Assembly (NCBI GenBank): GCA_016630955.3 | Contig: CM049998.1 | Location: forward strand, 744,001 to 808,000 | DNA: 64,000 nt | Direction: 5' to 3' | Origin: Didymella arachidicola | Lineage: Eukaryota; Ascomycota; Dothideomycetes; Pleosporales; Didymellaceae | In this document: positions 33,845 to 43,881 of the stretch, piece after piece | Layout of the letters: every line of letters starts with the position of its first letter | Numbering within the stretch: the stretch's first letter is position 1 | Notes under the pieces: model-generated | What the model was told of the DNA's origin: nothing | The model's database searches: none | The model's input: the letters and a program-made list of their open reading frames with translations, nothing else | Program-made: the position numbers and the translations under genes

Positions 33845-35013
33845 TTACTTGGAGGTATCAAGAACGTAGCGTCCAACGACGGCACCAGCGTGCATCTTGT
33901 CAAAGACCATCTGGAGCTCAGACAGACCGACGACCTTGAACGGTGCCTTGATTAAGCCACGAGCGAAGAAGTCGATGGCCTCGGCGCTATCCCTGCGATT
34001 TCCGACGTAGGAACCTGTGATTACGACTTAGAATACTAATTTATAAGCAGTCTTGAAAGAGGTAACTTACCCTGGATCCTGACCATCTTGATGACGGATT
34101 CGAAGACTGGAGCCTTGAGGTAAGCACCGGCGGGAAGGCCAATGCAAATGACGGTTCCACGAGGTCGGATATACTCGGCAGCCTGCTGGAAGGGCTTTTC
34201 GTTGACAGCGACAAGAATGACAGCATGGGGACCAAGACCATCGGGGGTGACCTTCTGCACATCGGCAACGAGGTTCTTGGAAGAAGCGAAGTCGACAAAT
34301 GCCTCACCACCGAGCTGCTCAGTTACCATCTTCTTCTTCTCGTCACCAGTGTCGATACCGATAACACGGCAGCCCATAGCATTCGCGTACTGGCAAGCGA
34401 GTGATCCAAGACCACCACCAGCACCAACGATGGCGACCCACTGGCCGGGCTTGACACCAGACTCCTTCAGACCCTTGTAGACGGTGATACCGGCGCAGAG
34501 AACAGGTGCAATGGCATCAAGTGCACACTCCTTAGGAATGCGGGCAACGTGAGCAGCCTTGGCGATGCAGTATTGCTGGAAGGTGCCGTCGACTGTGTAG
34601 CCAGAAAGGAGGGCCTTTGAGCATAGGGGTTCGTCTGCCTGTTGGCAGAAGTCACAAGCGAGACATGTTCCGTTAATCCACTTGACACCTGCGTGGTCGC
34701 CAATCTCGATGTCGTTGACGAGATTGCCCTTGGCAACAACAACACCAGCACCCTCGTGACCACCGACAAGAGGTAGCTTAGTTGGCTATCATATGGGTTA
34801 GATTACGTATTCGATGGACTCAAAGAAATTTGATCTTACCAGGGGCCAGTCGCCGTTCACAGCGTGAAGATCAGTGTGGCAGACACCAGAGTACTTGATA
34901 TTGACCAGAACCTCATCTGGGCCGGGCTCCCGAACGGGAATCCTCCTGTATTCAACGGGGCCACCGGTCTTCTCAATGACCTGCGCCCACTGCTCCTTTG
35001 GGATTTCTGGCAT
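33845..35013 (-). CDS. ADH1: Zinc-dependent alcohol dehydrogenase (ADH1 type)
   Basis: Reduces acetaldehyde to ethanol, or the reverse, with NAD(H), in the cytosol. Exons 35013-34840, 34785-34071 and 34014-33845 give 352 residues, the usual size for yeast-type tetrameric ADH. The introns (54 and 56 nt) fall after WPL and within the codon of the glycine before SYVGNRR. The catalytic zinc ligands are present in SGVCHTDLH and GGHEGAG. The structural zinc site CLACDFCQQADEPLC has the right cysteine spacing. The cofactor fold GAGGGLGSLACQYA and the acidic residue in GIDTGDEK favour NAD over NADP. No leader precedes MPEIPKEQWAQV, so a cytosolic enzyme is likely. A TATA-like element lies about 120 bases upstream. 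It is an intact gene inside an otherwise decayed island. Confidence 0.96.
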
Positions 35014-36172
35014 TTCGATTGTGTGGGAAGGCCCTGAGCCTTTAGGTGTTTAGTTTTGAGGGGATGTGCTAGTGAAGCAGCGAGTTGATTGATCGAAGGT
35101 TGATAATACAGTTGAGATGTTGGGCTTAGGTCTTATATACGTGCGATTGAGCATTTTGGTGAGCTCGAGACCATAACCCCACCTGTAGTATTACTTTCGA
35201 AGACCGGGGTCTCGATGGCTTGAGCGCTTGCTGTCTTGGGAGGCTACAGCTCTGGTCCGTAAAATAACTCCTCTCTACCGGCCATTCCGGGCGCCCTTCT
35301 CGGTGCGTCGGAGTGGCTCCATAGCTGATCTAACCCTCTCATTGGGTCGAGAAGGTCCTATCGTGAGGCGTAGTTTCTGCCGAGAAGTACATCCTCAAGG
35401 ACCTGATGACAAGCTGTCGGATGATGATGCATCGGACGGGAGGCGAAACTCAAGCTTGAAAACTGCATGTGCTCACCAGTGGAGTGAAGTGTCCTTGAAC
35501 AGTATAGATTGACGTAGCCTGGCGTTAGTGTGTGCATCAAAACCAGGGCCGAAAGCACGTTCACTGTGGTGTGAGGGGGGAGTGTACAGCAAGTTGAGGC
35601 GGGGTGGCTTGACGTTAGGCAGCTTGCGGTTCTGGGAACGCGGGTATCTCCTGATCTTTTCTGCTCAGCTCAACAAATGTCCACGGCCAAACCGTATGAC
35701 GAAGGATGCGAAAAACTGCCCCTAGCATCAAGGTCTGATCCAACTAATCGAGACTTGAACGAAAAGCAAGTACACGCAACTCACCTCCATCGGTCCATGA
35801 GCCCATCCGGTCCGTGCATTCAGTAGGTTTGACATCCATCAGTCTCGCGTTCCCATCCGCCAACTACACCATGTGTTTACAGCTCATGTGACTAAAAAAC
35901 TCCGTTACCGCGTCGGGGATCTGGACAGCTTCACCTGCAAACTGGGTCGGTCGAGCGCGCCTGAAACGTTGTCCCCTGTTGCCGCACTAGTTTGGCAAGC
36001 CACATCTCACAGTGCAGCTCACGTTGAAACAACATGAGTGCCATCCACCAATAGCAGGACGGCCCCGTCTTTAGTCTGGCCTACTACAGCTCCCCTGTAT
36101 GCGGCTCCTAGGCTATCGTGCGGGGATCCTTGCTGCCGAGTGGAAATATTTTGACCCGCAAGACCGCAACGA
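35014..36172. other. ADH upstream region up to the transposon
   Basis: About 1.16 kb containing the ADH promoter and leader, then sequence without supported genes, ending at the TA target site of the Fot1-like element. Confidence 0.5.
35132..35139 (-). promoter_or_regulatory. TATA-box candidate for ADH
   Basis: TATATAAG on the minus strand, about 119 bases before the ADH start codon, a fitting distance for a strongly expressed fungal gene. Based on sequence match and position only. Confidence 0.5.
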
Positions 36173-36174
36173 TA

Positions 36175-36218
36175 CCGAGTCCGTGCGCGTGACGCCCACC
36201 ATCGCGTAACGCCCCGCT
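36175..36218 (+). repeat. Left terminal inverted repeat (44 bp)
   Basis: Starts CCGAGTCCGTGCGCG directly after a TA. Exact reverse complement of 39147-39190. Confidence 0.95.
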
Positions 36219-36262
36219 AAGCAAATCGCACCCCATCTTCAACACCCCATAGCTCAGTCAAT

Positions 36263-37903
36263 ATGGACTCAATTCAAGAAGCGGCTACAGAATTCGATTT
36301 GCGCAATCATAAAGAACAACTTTCATACACAAAGTTTGCTAAAGCAAAGGGAGTTGATCGGTCTACGTTAGCGCGGAGGCACAAAGGGGTTTCAACTTCT
36401 AGGGAGGTCAAAGCAGTTAACCAACGGAAACTCAACAACACTGAAGAACAAGAGCTTATTAAGCTTATTAATAAGCTTACTGAGGACGGATTCCCTCCTA
36501 ACAGGCTTCAAATCCGAAATTACGCGTCTAAAGTAGCTGGTAGCAGCGTCTCTGATAGCTGGGTTACTCGCTTCCTCCACCGTCACACAGCTGAACTGGT
36601 CACCAAATGGGCAACAGGGAAGGATCGCAATCGCCACCAAGCTGACTCAGGGGCTTCTTTTGAGGCCTACTTCACACTTCTACACAGCAAGATAGCTGAG
36701 TACAGCATTGAGCCTCAGCACATGTACAATATGGATGAGAAGGGCTTCATGATCGGGGTACTTGAACGTGCAAAACGAGTGTTCTCCCGGCCACTGTGGG
36801 ACAGCAAGCAAGTCAGAGGTACTCTCCAAGACGGCTCACGGGAGTGGATCACGCTTATTGCTTGCATAAGTGCCTCAGGGGAAGCCCTGCCAGCAAGCCT
36901 CATATACCCAGCAGCCAATCAAGCTATATACTCAGGCTGGGTGGAGGATATCAAGCCAGGGGAACACTCAGTCTTTGTCAGCTCATCTAGTACAGGCTGG
37001 AGCAACAACGAGATAGCTCTTGCCTGGCTTGAACAGGTGTTCGATCGCGCTACTAAGGCCACAGCACGGAGAAAGTATCGTCTTTTGATACTTGACGGCC
37101 ACGGGAGCCACGTTACCCCTGACTTTATTGAGTACGCCAACCAACGCAAGATACTCGTGATGATCCTTCCCCCTCACTCAACACACAGGCTCCAGCCACT
37201 GGACGTTTGCCTGTTCTCACCTCTGGCACGAGCATACTCAAATGAGCTTACGCAGTTCCTCCAAAGCAGTCAGGGGACCTCTCCAGTCACTAAATCAAAC
37301 TTCTTACACCTGTTCTGGGCGGCGTGGCAGAGCTCATTTCAGGAGTCAACAATCGTCAACTCCTTTGCAGCCACAGGGATATGGCCCCCTGACGCCTTAG
37401 AAGCCCAGCACCCCTCACCCCCGACTGGAAAAGCCGCTCTGCCTACACTCTCAGGCATCAAGACGATAGCCCGCAAGACACTGCGACACACACAACAGAC
37501 CTGGTGGTCTGACAAGAAGACTAAGCTCTCGAAATGGTACAAGAGCTGGGACTTGGACTATGCACCACACAGTAGTCCAAGGGAACTAGACCTACCAAGG
37601 GCCACGTTAGCTAGGCTCCTCTCCATCCAATCTAGGCATGGGGACTTTGCCTGGTATCACCGAATGTACAATCACAAGGATGCAAACCTTAGCTGCTCAT
37701 GCGGGCGCGACAAGACGCCAGAGCACCTCGTGCTCTGCCGCAAGACCCGCGGGAGCTTTAGCAGATGGCCGCTGCGACCACTAATACTACCATCCAGCCA
37801 GGCTGATGGCCTAGCGTACACTGCAGCACTAGTGAAGGAGCCAGAGGCCTTTGACGCCTTTGTCAAACTTACACAGTACTTCACCAAGATCTGCCCCCGC
37901 TAG
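36263..37903 (+). CDS. Chimeric ORF: pogo/Fot1 transposase fused to LINE ORF2 C-terminus
   Basis: An open frame of 546 residues made of two unrelated parts. Residues 1 to about 378 are a Fot1/pogo transposase: an N-terminal helix-turn-helix pair (YTKFAKAKGVDRSTLARRH and a CENP-B-like domain ending WVTRFLHRH), then the DDE/DDD catalytic domain with Asp158 (YNMDEKGF), Asp278 (LILDGHGSH) and Asp314 (RLQPLDVCLF), the last two separated by 35 residues. From LEAQHPSPPTGKA on, the frame enters the inserted LINE in that element's own reading frame and adds about 168 residues of ORF2 tail, including a zinc-knuckle-like CSCGRDKTPEHLVLC. The usual transposase C-terminus is cut off and lies at 38314-39038. 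Catalytic residues are present, but activity of the truncated form is unknown. Confidence 0.9.
   Translation: MDSIQEAATEFDLRNHKEQLSYTKFAKAKGVDRSTLARRHKGVSTSREVKAVNQRKLNNTEEQELIKLINKLTEDGFPPNRLQIRNYASKVAGSSVSDSWVTRFLHRHTAELVTKWATGKDRNRHQADSGASFEAYFTLLHSKIAEYSIEPQHMYNMDEKGFMIGVLERAKRVFSRPLWDSKQVRGTLQDGSREWITLIACISASGEALPASLIYPAANQAIYSGWVEDIKPGEHSVFVSSSSTGWSNNEIALAWLEQVFDRATKATARRKYRLLILDGHGSHVTPDFIEYANQRKILVMILPPHSTHRLQPLDVCLFSPLARAYSNELTQFLQSSQGTSPVTKSNFLHLFWAAWQSSFQESTIVNSFAATGIWPPDALEAQHPSPPTGKAALPTLSGIKTIARKTLRHTQQTWWSDKKTKLSKWYKSWDLDYAPHSSPRELDLPRATLARLLSIQSRHGDFAWYHRMYNHKDANLSCSCGRDKTPEHLVLCRKTRGSFSRWPLRPLILPSSQADGLAYTAALVKEPEAFDAFVKLTQYFTKICPR
37384..37397 (+). repeat. Target site duplication, left copy (LINE copy 1)
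   Basis: GCCCCCTGACGCCT, identical to 38300-38313, directly flanking the 902-bp LINE insertion in the transposase gene. Confidence 0.93.
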
Positions 37904-38299
37904 CTCCTGCAGCCCTGCAACAGCAGCAAACACCTGCACCTAGTTCTGCTAGGTCCAGCACAATCGATGCAACACTCTTCACCCCTCCACCTCTCCACCC
38001 CTTCACCCCCTCCACTCATACGATCTCTCTTTCTCTCTCTCCTACGGCACATATATGCCTCAGAATGCAAGGAAATTACCCTAATATACATACATCGCTT
38101 AGCCTCCCCAACTGGACGGGGAGCTGTAGTTCTGAAATGGTAACAATACCCGCGCAGGCAAGAAATGCTTTCTAAGGTAGTGTATCAGCACTGTAATTCC
38201 ATAGCTTAGCACGTCGTACATGCCCTTCGGGAGGCGAGATGATGGACTTAATCCACATCAACTAGACGAAAAATGAATACCAACCAACCAACCAACCAA
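37398..38299 (+). mobile_element. 5'-truncated LINE copy 1 (Tad/I type) inside the transposase gene
   Basis: A 902-bp insertion that starts inside the region after the RNase H domain and runs through the ORF2 stop (37903) and the 3' UTR to a tail of ACCA repeats. It matches the 3' end of the longer copy at about 43015-43867. The flanks are a perfect 14-bp target duplication. Unlike the long copy, it has no premature stop, and it retains CAACAG where the long copy reads TAACAG. 5' truncation plus target duplication is the hallmark of target-primed reverse transcription. Confidence 0.93.
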
Positions 38300-38313
38300 G
38301 CCCCCTGACGCCT
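38300..38313 (+). repeat. Target site duplication, right copy (LINE copy 1)
   Basis: GCCCCCTGACGCCT, identical to 37384-37397. It follows the ACCA repeat tail of the LINE. Confidence 0.93.
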
Positions 38314-39038
38314 CTGCTGTACTCAAACAAGTCAACAACACTTATACAGACAAAGAAGAACAATCAGGAGCTCTTAGACCAACAGACTGGAGGCGTATAA
38401 GGCAGGTACTTAAGGATCATGTGAAGGAACCTGACAGTGAGGCAGTGCGGGAGCTGACAGGGGCAATTCACTCTCTTACTGCCCAGGTTGAGCTGCTTAC
38501 TGAGCAGAACAAAGGCCTGCAGGAGTCTCTTGCACACAGGAAGAAGCACAATAAGAAGAGTAAGCCCCTGAGTCTCCAACAGCGGAAGGAGTACCAAAGT
38601 CAACCTGTATTTTGGTCTCCTCGGAAGGTCAGAGAGGCACACTATCGTCGGAAGATCAATGAGCAAGAACAGGAGGAGCAGCATCTTCAAAAGCTACGTC
38701 AGAAGCAAGAGCAAGTAGCAATTAAGCTTCAGAGAGCAAGAGAGGCTCAGGAGAAGCGTACAGAGCGTGAGAGAGCTAAGGAGGTGAGGGTGCAGGAGAA
38801 GGCTAAGAAGGCAGCTGAAGCGCAGCGTCAAAGGGACGCTCGTCAAGCTACTACTGCTATCCAATTATCCCAAAAGGGTAAGCGTAAAGCCTTAAAAGCT
38901 ACCTCAGGTAGCAATAAGCGTCAGAAACAAGCTGGTGATGCTGGTGGTGCGAAAGAAGCCCCTGAGGCACCCTCAGCTCCTCCACCAGTCACTACTCGCC
39001 GCGGACGCAACGTTAGGCTTCCAAGTAAATACAAGTAG
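38314..39038 (+). pseudogene. Displaced C-terminal part of the Fot1/pogo transposase
   Basis: This open stretch continues the transposase after the LINE insertion and the second target duplication; the phase fits the frame left at 37397. It begins with about 35 residues containing TDWRRIRQVLKDHVKEPD. A coiled coil (LTAQVELLTEQNKGLQESL) follows, then KSKPLSLQQRKEYQSQPVF, a long charged helix of E, K, R and Q, and a basic tail TRRGRNVRLPSKYK. Such C-termini are normal in Fot1-like transposases. No ATG lies at its beginning, so it is probably not made as a separate protein. It is called broken because the LINE separates it from the catalytic part. Confidence 0.85.
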
Positions 39039-39146
39039 CACAAGTAGTTCACATAGGTCTATTTACTACTCTACTACAATATTATACAATATTTGCTGTT
39101 GTTGGTGGCTCAGTAACCTTATTTTTCAACAAGTCGATAGGATCTC

Positions 39147-39190
39147 AGCGGGGCGTTACGCGATGGTGGGCGTCACGCGCACGGACTCGG
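39147..39190 (-). repeat. Right terminal inverted repeat (44 bp)
   Basis: Exact reverse complement of 36175-36218, followed by the TA duplication at 39191-39192. Confidence 0.95.
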
Positions 39191-39192
39191 TA

Positions 39193-39745
39193 ATGGCGGG
39201 GTAGCTTCCTTTTAGCAAGCAGCTTGACGAAGCTGTCAGGCCCTGCCTGCCCGGCAGCGTCCGGCAGAGGTGCGGCTGACGATATAGTACTGTTCCGGCC
39301 TTAACTCTCTTATTAGAGAGAGTCGTGATTCCTCTTGGGCTTGCTGGCGCAGGTGGGCCGGGTCTGCGCTTGACAGAAGCCAGACATATTAACAGCTACG
39401 AGTCGGGGCAAGGGGCCGCTACGGGACAACGGTGTGCTATGTTGCTACTCTAGAGTTAAAAGTGATCTTCGATGATCCTCAGGATCAGAGAGTACGCAGA
39501 CGATCAAGACTCTTGTGCTGGTCATTAGGACCTTGACCTGCAAATCCTCCGGAGATGCCGGAAAGGTGCCGCAGCTCGAATCTGAATTTTGATATCTATT
39601 CCAATCAAGTGCTTTCGCGGTTGAGTGGCTAAGGCCATTGTTGCCCATCTCAGGACGTGGTCGCGGTGTTGAGCCATGGTCGTGGGTGCGGGGTTGGCAT
39701 CGTAGCGCGGGGAAATCCGCAGATGTTTGCGGCTTCGAGTATGGC
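39193..39745. other. Host sequence between the two transposon insertions
   Basis: About 550 bases. A minus-strand ORF spans it and crosses into the LINE, but its residues are Ser/Pro-rich without a domain. A host gene may once have been here; I cannot name it. Confidence 0.4.
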
Positions 39746-39759
39746 CCTGGGGATGATGT
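39746..39759 (+). repeat. Target site duplication, left copy (LINE copy 2)
   Basis: CCTGGGGATGATGT, repeated exactly at 43868-43881 on the far side of the long LINE copy. Confidence 0.88.
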
Positions 39760-42700
39760 ATGCTGGGCCAACGTCGGCAGAAGCTCACCCTGCCACACTA
39801 CAATACTAGAAGTATCCTTCCAGAAGGGCATGGACGTCGTATGCGTCCAAGAGCCTTTCACTTGTGCTAACTCAAGGACCTCCACCCACCCCGGCTTCAG
39901 ACACCTCGCACCTATCGGTACCTGGGACGCTCCTAACGCACTAGGCTCAGCCCGCCCTAGGGTAATGACCTATATCCACAAAAGGCACCACCTCAAGCTC
40001 CAGACCAGAGAAAGCCTCAATCACCCAGACCTGCTATGGGCTGTTGTAAACGGAGTCTCGATACTAAACTGCTACAGACAGCCTCTTACGCCAGACGTAC
40101 TCCAGTACGTTACGCACCTTACACCCCCCGGACACTGCGTTATAGGAGGGGACTTCAACGTCAGACACGAATCCTTCGAACCTACTGTCTCCGCAGCCAG
40201 CGGCGGCATAGAGCTCGTCAGGTGGGCCGCCGCCGCCTCTATGGACTATATTGGCGTACCGGGACAGCCAACACACTGTGCCGGACACGTCCTTGACCTT
40301 ACTTTCTCCAACATCCCATCTGCCCAGTCTGCTGTTGATGCTAGCATGCACAGCGCGTCAGACCACGAGACGGTAGTAACCTCTGTCTCCACTTCTACAC
40401 TCAGTACTCCGCACGTAGACCAGTATCACTATAGAGTCCTAGAGGCATGCCTACCAAAGTTCACTGGGCTAGTAGAAATAGGCATCCAGAGCATCCCAGA
40501 TCCGTGTGCAGCACAGGATGCGGAACAACTAGACAACTGTGTTGCGCTGCTAACAGAGACTGTGCAGCATTCTATACAGACAGCAGGCAAGCTCGACCGC
40601 AAGGAAGGACGCGCTGCGCCATGGTGGACTAAGGAGTGCAAGACTGCCTACCAAGCCCACAAACGCGCTCGACAGCCCTGCTCAGGCAGACCTCCGCTAG
40701 AAGAAACACGAGCCTTCAAGACTACAGTCAGACAGGCTAAAAGGCAATACTAGAGGCATGTCATCGACAACGCCAAGGACGACAAGGACCTATTCAGGGT
40801 CATTGCCTGGCATAAGCTCACACTAGAGAATCAGGACACTCCTCTTATTATAGACAACAGGACAATATCTAACCCCCTAGAGAAGGCTGAGGCACTTAGA
40901 GAGGAAGTCCTTAATTGGTACACAGCGGATGACGATCTCAGCCACTATCCAGATCAGGAGACTGCGGCCCCTCTCCCGTGGAGCACACACATCTCACTAG
41001 AGGAGTCTGAGCGAAACACCATAGGGGTCTCCAGCACCTCGCCAGGGACCGACCGCTCTACAGTGCGACTGCTCCGCGCCTGCTGGGTCCAGGTGGGAGA
41101 ACTCATACGACGGATCTTCCAGCGGTGCCTCGAACTCAACCACTTTCCTGCACAATGGAAGCTGGCAGAAGTAGCCATGATACCTAAGGTAGGAAAGAAA
41201 GACCGAACGTCACCCCGGTCATGGAGGCCTATAGCACTCCTCTCCTGCATTGGAAAGGGGCTCGAACGAACAGTGGCTAGAAGAATCGCGTGGACTGCTA
41301 TAACCCACAAGATCCTCAGCCCCCAACATAGAGGCGCCCTCCCAAAGCGCTCTGCTGTAGACCTTACTGCAGCATTTACTCATGACACAGAGGCTGCGTG
41401 GGCAAAAGGCCAGCACGTCACAATGGTCACCTTGGACGTGCAAGGCGCCTTTAACGCTCTCCTCAAGAACCGCCTGCTTCACCGGATGGCCCAACAGGGA
41501 TGGCCACAAAGGACCATCCTGTTTGTCAACTCTTTCCTCACTAATTAAAGGGTCCAAGTCCGCCTAGGCCAAGTCACTACTCCTAGCTACCCAGTCGCCT
41601 GCGGCACACCGCAGGGCTCGCCTCTCTACCCAGTCCTGTACACACTGTACCTGGCAGAGCTGCTGTCTATAGACACAAAGAAGAGATTCGGATACGCAGA
41701 TAACATATGCTTATACCAGGCCTCACACTCCCTAGATGAGAACGTACAGCTCCTGGCAGCGGACCTACAACAGATAAGAGCATGGGGTACAGCTAACAAG
41801 GTCACCTTTGCCCCGGAAAAACAAGAGATGATCCACCTCACTCGCCAAAAGAGCAGCTACGCGCCACCCTGTGTGGTAGACGAGCAGCTTACAATCAACC
41901 CAGTCTTACCAAGTAGGTCAAGAACTCAGCCCGCCCTCCGATGGCTAGGGATCTGGTTTGACCGCAAGCTTACCTTCAAGCGGCACGTAGCCACACACAA
42001 CGCAAAGGCAGCCAAGGTGGCCTACCACATCCGCAGCCTCGCAAACACGGCCCACGGACCACCAGCCAGCTCTCTCCGCAAGGCCACTATTGCCTGCGTA
42101 TATCCGTCCCTTCTGTATGGGGCCGAGTGCTGGTACAGAGGCCGTACTAAACCTCCACGCACACTGAAACCTGGCAGACCAGCAGAAGTTAGCACCTATG
42201 TCGGATGGCATATAGCTGTCATGGACAAAACACTAGCTATAGCAGCAAGGGGCATCCTCCCAGTGTGGCGAACAACCCCTACTGCTACTCTCTTCCGAGA
42301 CGCCGGCCTACCCTCAGCTGCCAACGCGCTAGAAGAAGCCAAACTCCGCTTTGCAATACATCTACGCACTGTAGATGCAGAACACCTACTTGCCAGCCGT
42401 ATGGCAGCTATCAGGATGAGCATAGGCAGGACAGCTGGAAAGCTGCAACAAATGCAGACCAAAGTCCAGTATCTAGGATCGCTTCTGCCTGAGATACCAA
42501 GGACAATACTAACAGCCCCCTACTACTCGCCTGGCTGCCAAACAGACCCAACGATGGGCGTAGACAAAGAGACCGCAGCGAAGGCCTTCAAAGAATGGTG
42601 GGCCCACCTCCCACCCTTAGACGTGACTATCTTCTCAGATGGCTCTGAGCAGTACACAAAGGAAGGAGAAAAGCGGGTCACCTACGGCTTTGCTGTGTAC

Positions 42701-43867
42701 TAGGACGGAAAATAACTTCATACTGGACGCGGGTCGCTTCACCCTACCTCACACGTCTTTGACGCGGAAGCAGTAGGCGCATGGAGGGGCCTCCAGCACA
42801 CCATAAGACAACCAACGCTCCGCACTCGCCGAATCTGGCTGTGCATAGACAGCACCTCCGTCATATGGTGCCTGAAGGGCAGCGCATCCCCTACCTCTCA
42901 ATAGGCCTTCCTGGAGTGTCACGGCGCTATGGAGACCCACGACGTCTCCATCAAATGGGCCCCGGGGCACCTGGGCATTGAAGGAAACGAAGCGGCAGAT
43001 AGGCTGGCAGACCTAGAAGCCCATTACCTGCCACTCCATACTGGAAAGGCTGCTATGCCTACACTCTCAGGCATTAAGTTAGTAGCCCGCAAGACACTAC
43101 AACACACATAACAGACCTGGTGGTCTGAAAAGAGGGCTAAGCTCTTAAAATGGTACAAAAGATGGGACTTAGGCTACTCACTAAACAGCAGACTACCTGA
43201 GTTAGACCTACTAAGAGCCACCCTGGCTAAACTGCTCTCCATCCGATCTATGCACGGCGACTTCGCTTGGTACCACCGAAAGTTCAGTCACAACGACGCA
43301 ACACTCACCTGCTCATGCAGACGCGACAAGACGCCGGAACACCTTGCGCTCTGCCGCAAGACCATAGGAGCTTTTGGCCGATGGCCACTTCGACCAGCTA
43401 TACCACCGTCCAGCCGGAACGATGGCCTAGCGTATACTGCTGCGCTGATTGGGGATCCAGAGGCTTTCGAAGCCTTTCTCCAACTCACACAGTACTACAC
43501 CAAGGTGTGCCCCCGGTAGCTTAGCCTGTGCTGCAACAGCAGCAAACAGCCGTACTATTTCCTTACTCTCCTTCTTACTCTCCCTCTCCCTCTCTCCCAC
43601 TTCTCTGGCATTTACCTGCCTCTGAACACACACAAGGGATCCACCCTAATGTACACAAATTGCTCAGTCTCCACAGCTGGAAGGGGAGCTGTAGCTTGAT
43701 ATGGTAGCAATACCCGCGCAGGCAAGAAATGCTTTCTAAGGTAGTGTGTTAGCACAGTAATTCCATAGCTTAGCACGTCGTATATGCCCTTCGGGAGGCG
43801 AGATGATGGACTTAATCCTCATCAACTAGACGTAAAATGAATACCAACCAATCAACCAACCAACCAA
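39760..43867 (+). mobile_element. LINE copy 2 (Tad/I-type non-LTR retrotransposon), nearly full ORF2
   Basis: A 4.1-kb non-LTR retrotransposon bounded by a 14-bp duplication (39746-39759 and 43868-43881). It begins near the start of the ORF2 endonuclease domain, so ORF1 and the 5' region are missing. The 3' UTR (43520-43845) closely matches that of copy 1 and contains CAGGCAAGAAATGCTTTC and GCCCTTCGGGAGGC. The end is a run of ACCA-type repeats, not poly(A). Six in-frame stops make it inactive. Confidence 0.93.
39761..43519 (+). pseudogene. LINE ORF2: endonuclease, reverse transcriptase, RNase H; six stops
   Basis: One reading frame runs from 39761 to 43519 without a frameshift. Domains in order: APE-like endonuclease (MDVVCVQEPFT, then VIGGDFNVRHESF and HSASDHETVV), reverse transcriptase (WRPIALLSCIGKGLER, VTLDVQGAFNALLKNRLL, CGTPQGSPL, FGYADN), RNase H (TIFSDGSEQYTKEG, FDAEAVGAW, IDSTSVIWCL, GHLGIEGNEAADRLAD), and a C-terminal CSCRRDKTPEHLALC zinc-knuckle-like motif. 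Stops lie at 40751, 41546, 42701, 42713, 42902 and 43109, all TAG or TAA. The catalytic YADD is YADN, a further loss. At 43109 the other LINE copy has CAA, so that stop is a C-to-T change at CpA, matching RIP. Confidence 0.9.
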
Positions 43868-43881
43868 CCTGGGGATGATGT
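43868..43881 (+). repeat. Target site duplication, right copy (LINE copy 2)
   Basis: CCTGGGGATGATGT, identical to 39746-39759. Confidence 0.88.

Larger units (their letters stand above)
36175..39190 (+). mobile_element. Fot1/pogo-type DNA transposon interrupted by a LINE
   Basis: The element is bounded by perfect 44-bp terminal inverted repeats (36175-36218 and 39147-39190) and flanked by the TA duplication typical of Tc1/mariner-pogo elements (36173-36174 and 39191-39192). It carries one transposase gene, split by a 5'-truncated LINE at 37398-38299. Removing the LINE and one copy of its 14-bp target duplication leaves about 2.1 kb, a normal size for Fot1-like elements, and the two transposase parts line up in one frame. 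Perfect TIRs and the absence of stops in the transposase parts suggest a recent arrival. Confidence 0.95.

Noticed and set aside
38281..38299. ACCA repeats as a simple microsatellite or CRISPR-like array
   Set aside because: The same repeat ends both LINE copies next to the target duplications, so it is the retrotransposon tail; no spacers exist.
39638..39759. Upstream extension of the LINE ORF2 frame
   Set aside because: It lies outside the 14-bp duplication that bounds the insertion, so it is host sequence that is open by chance.
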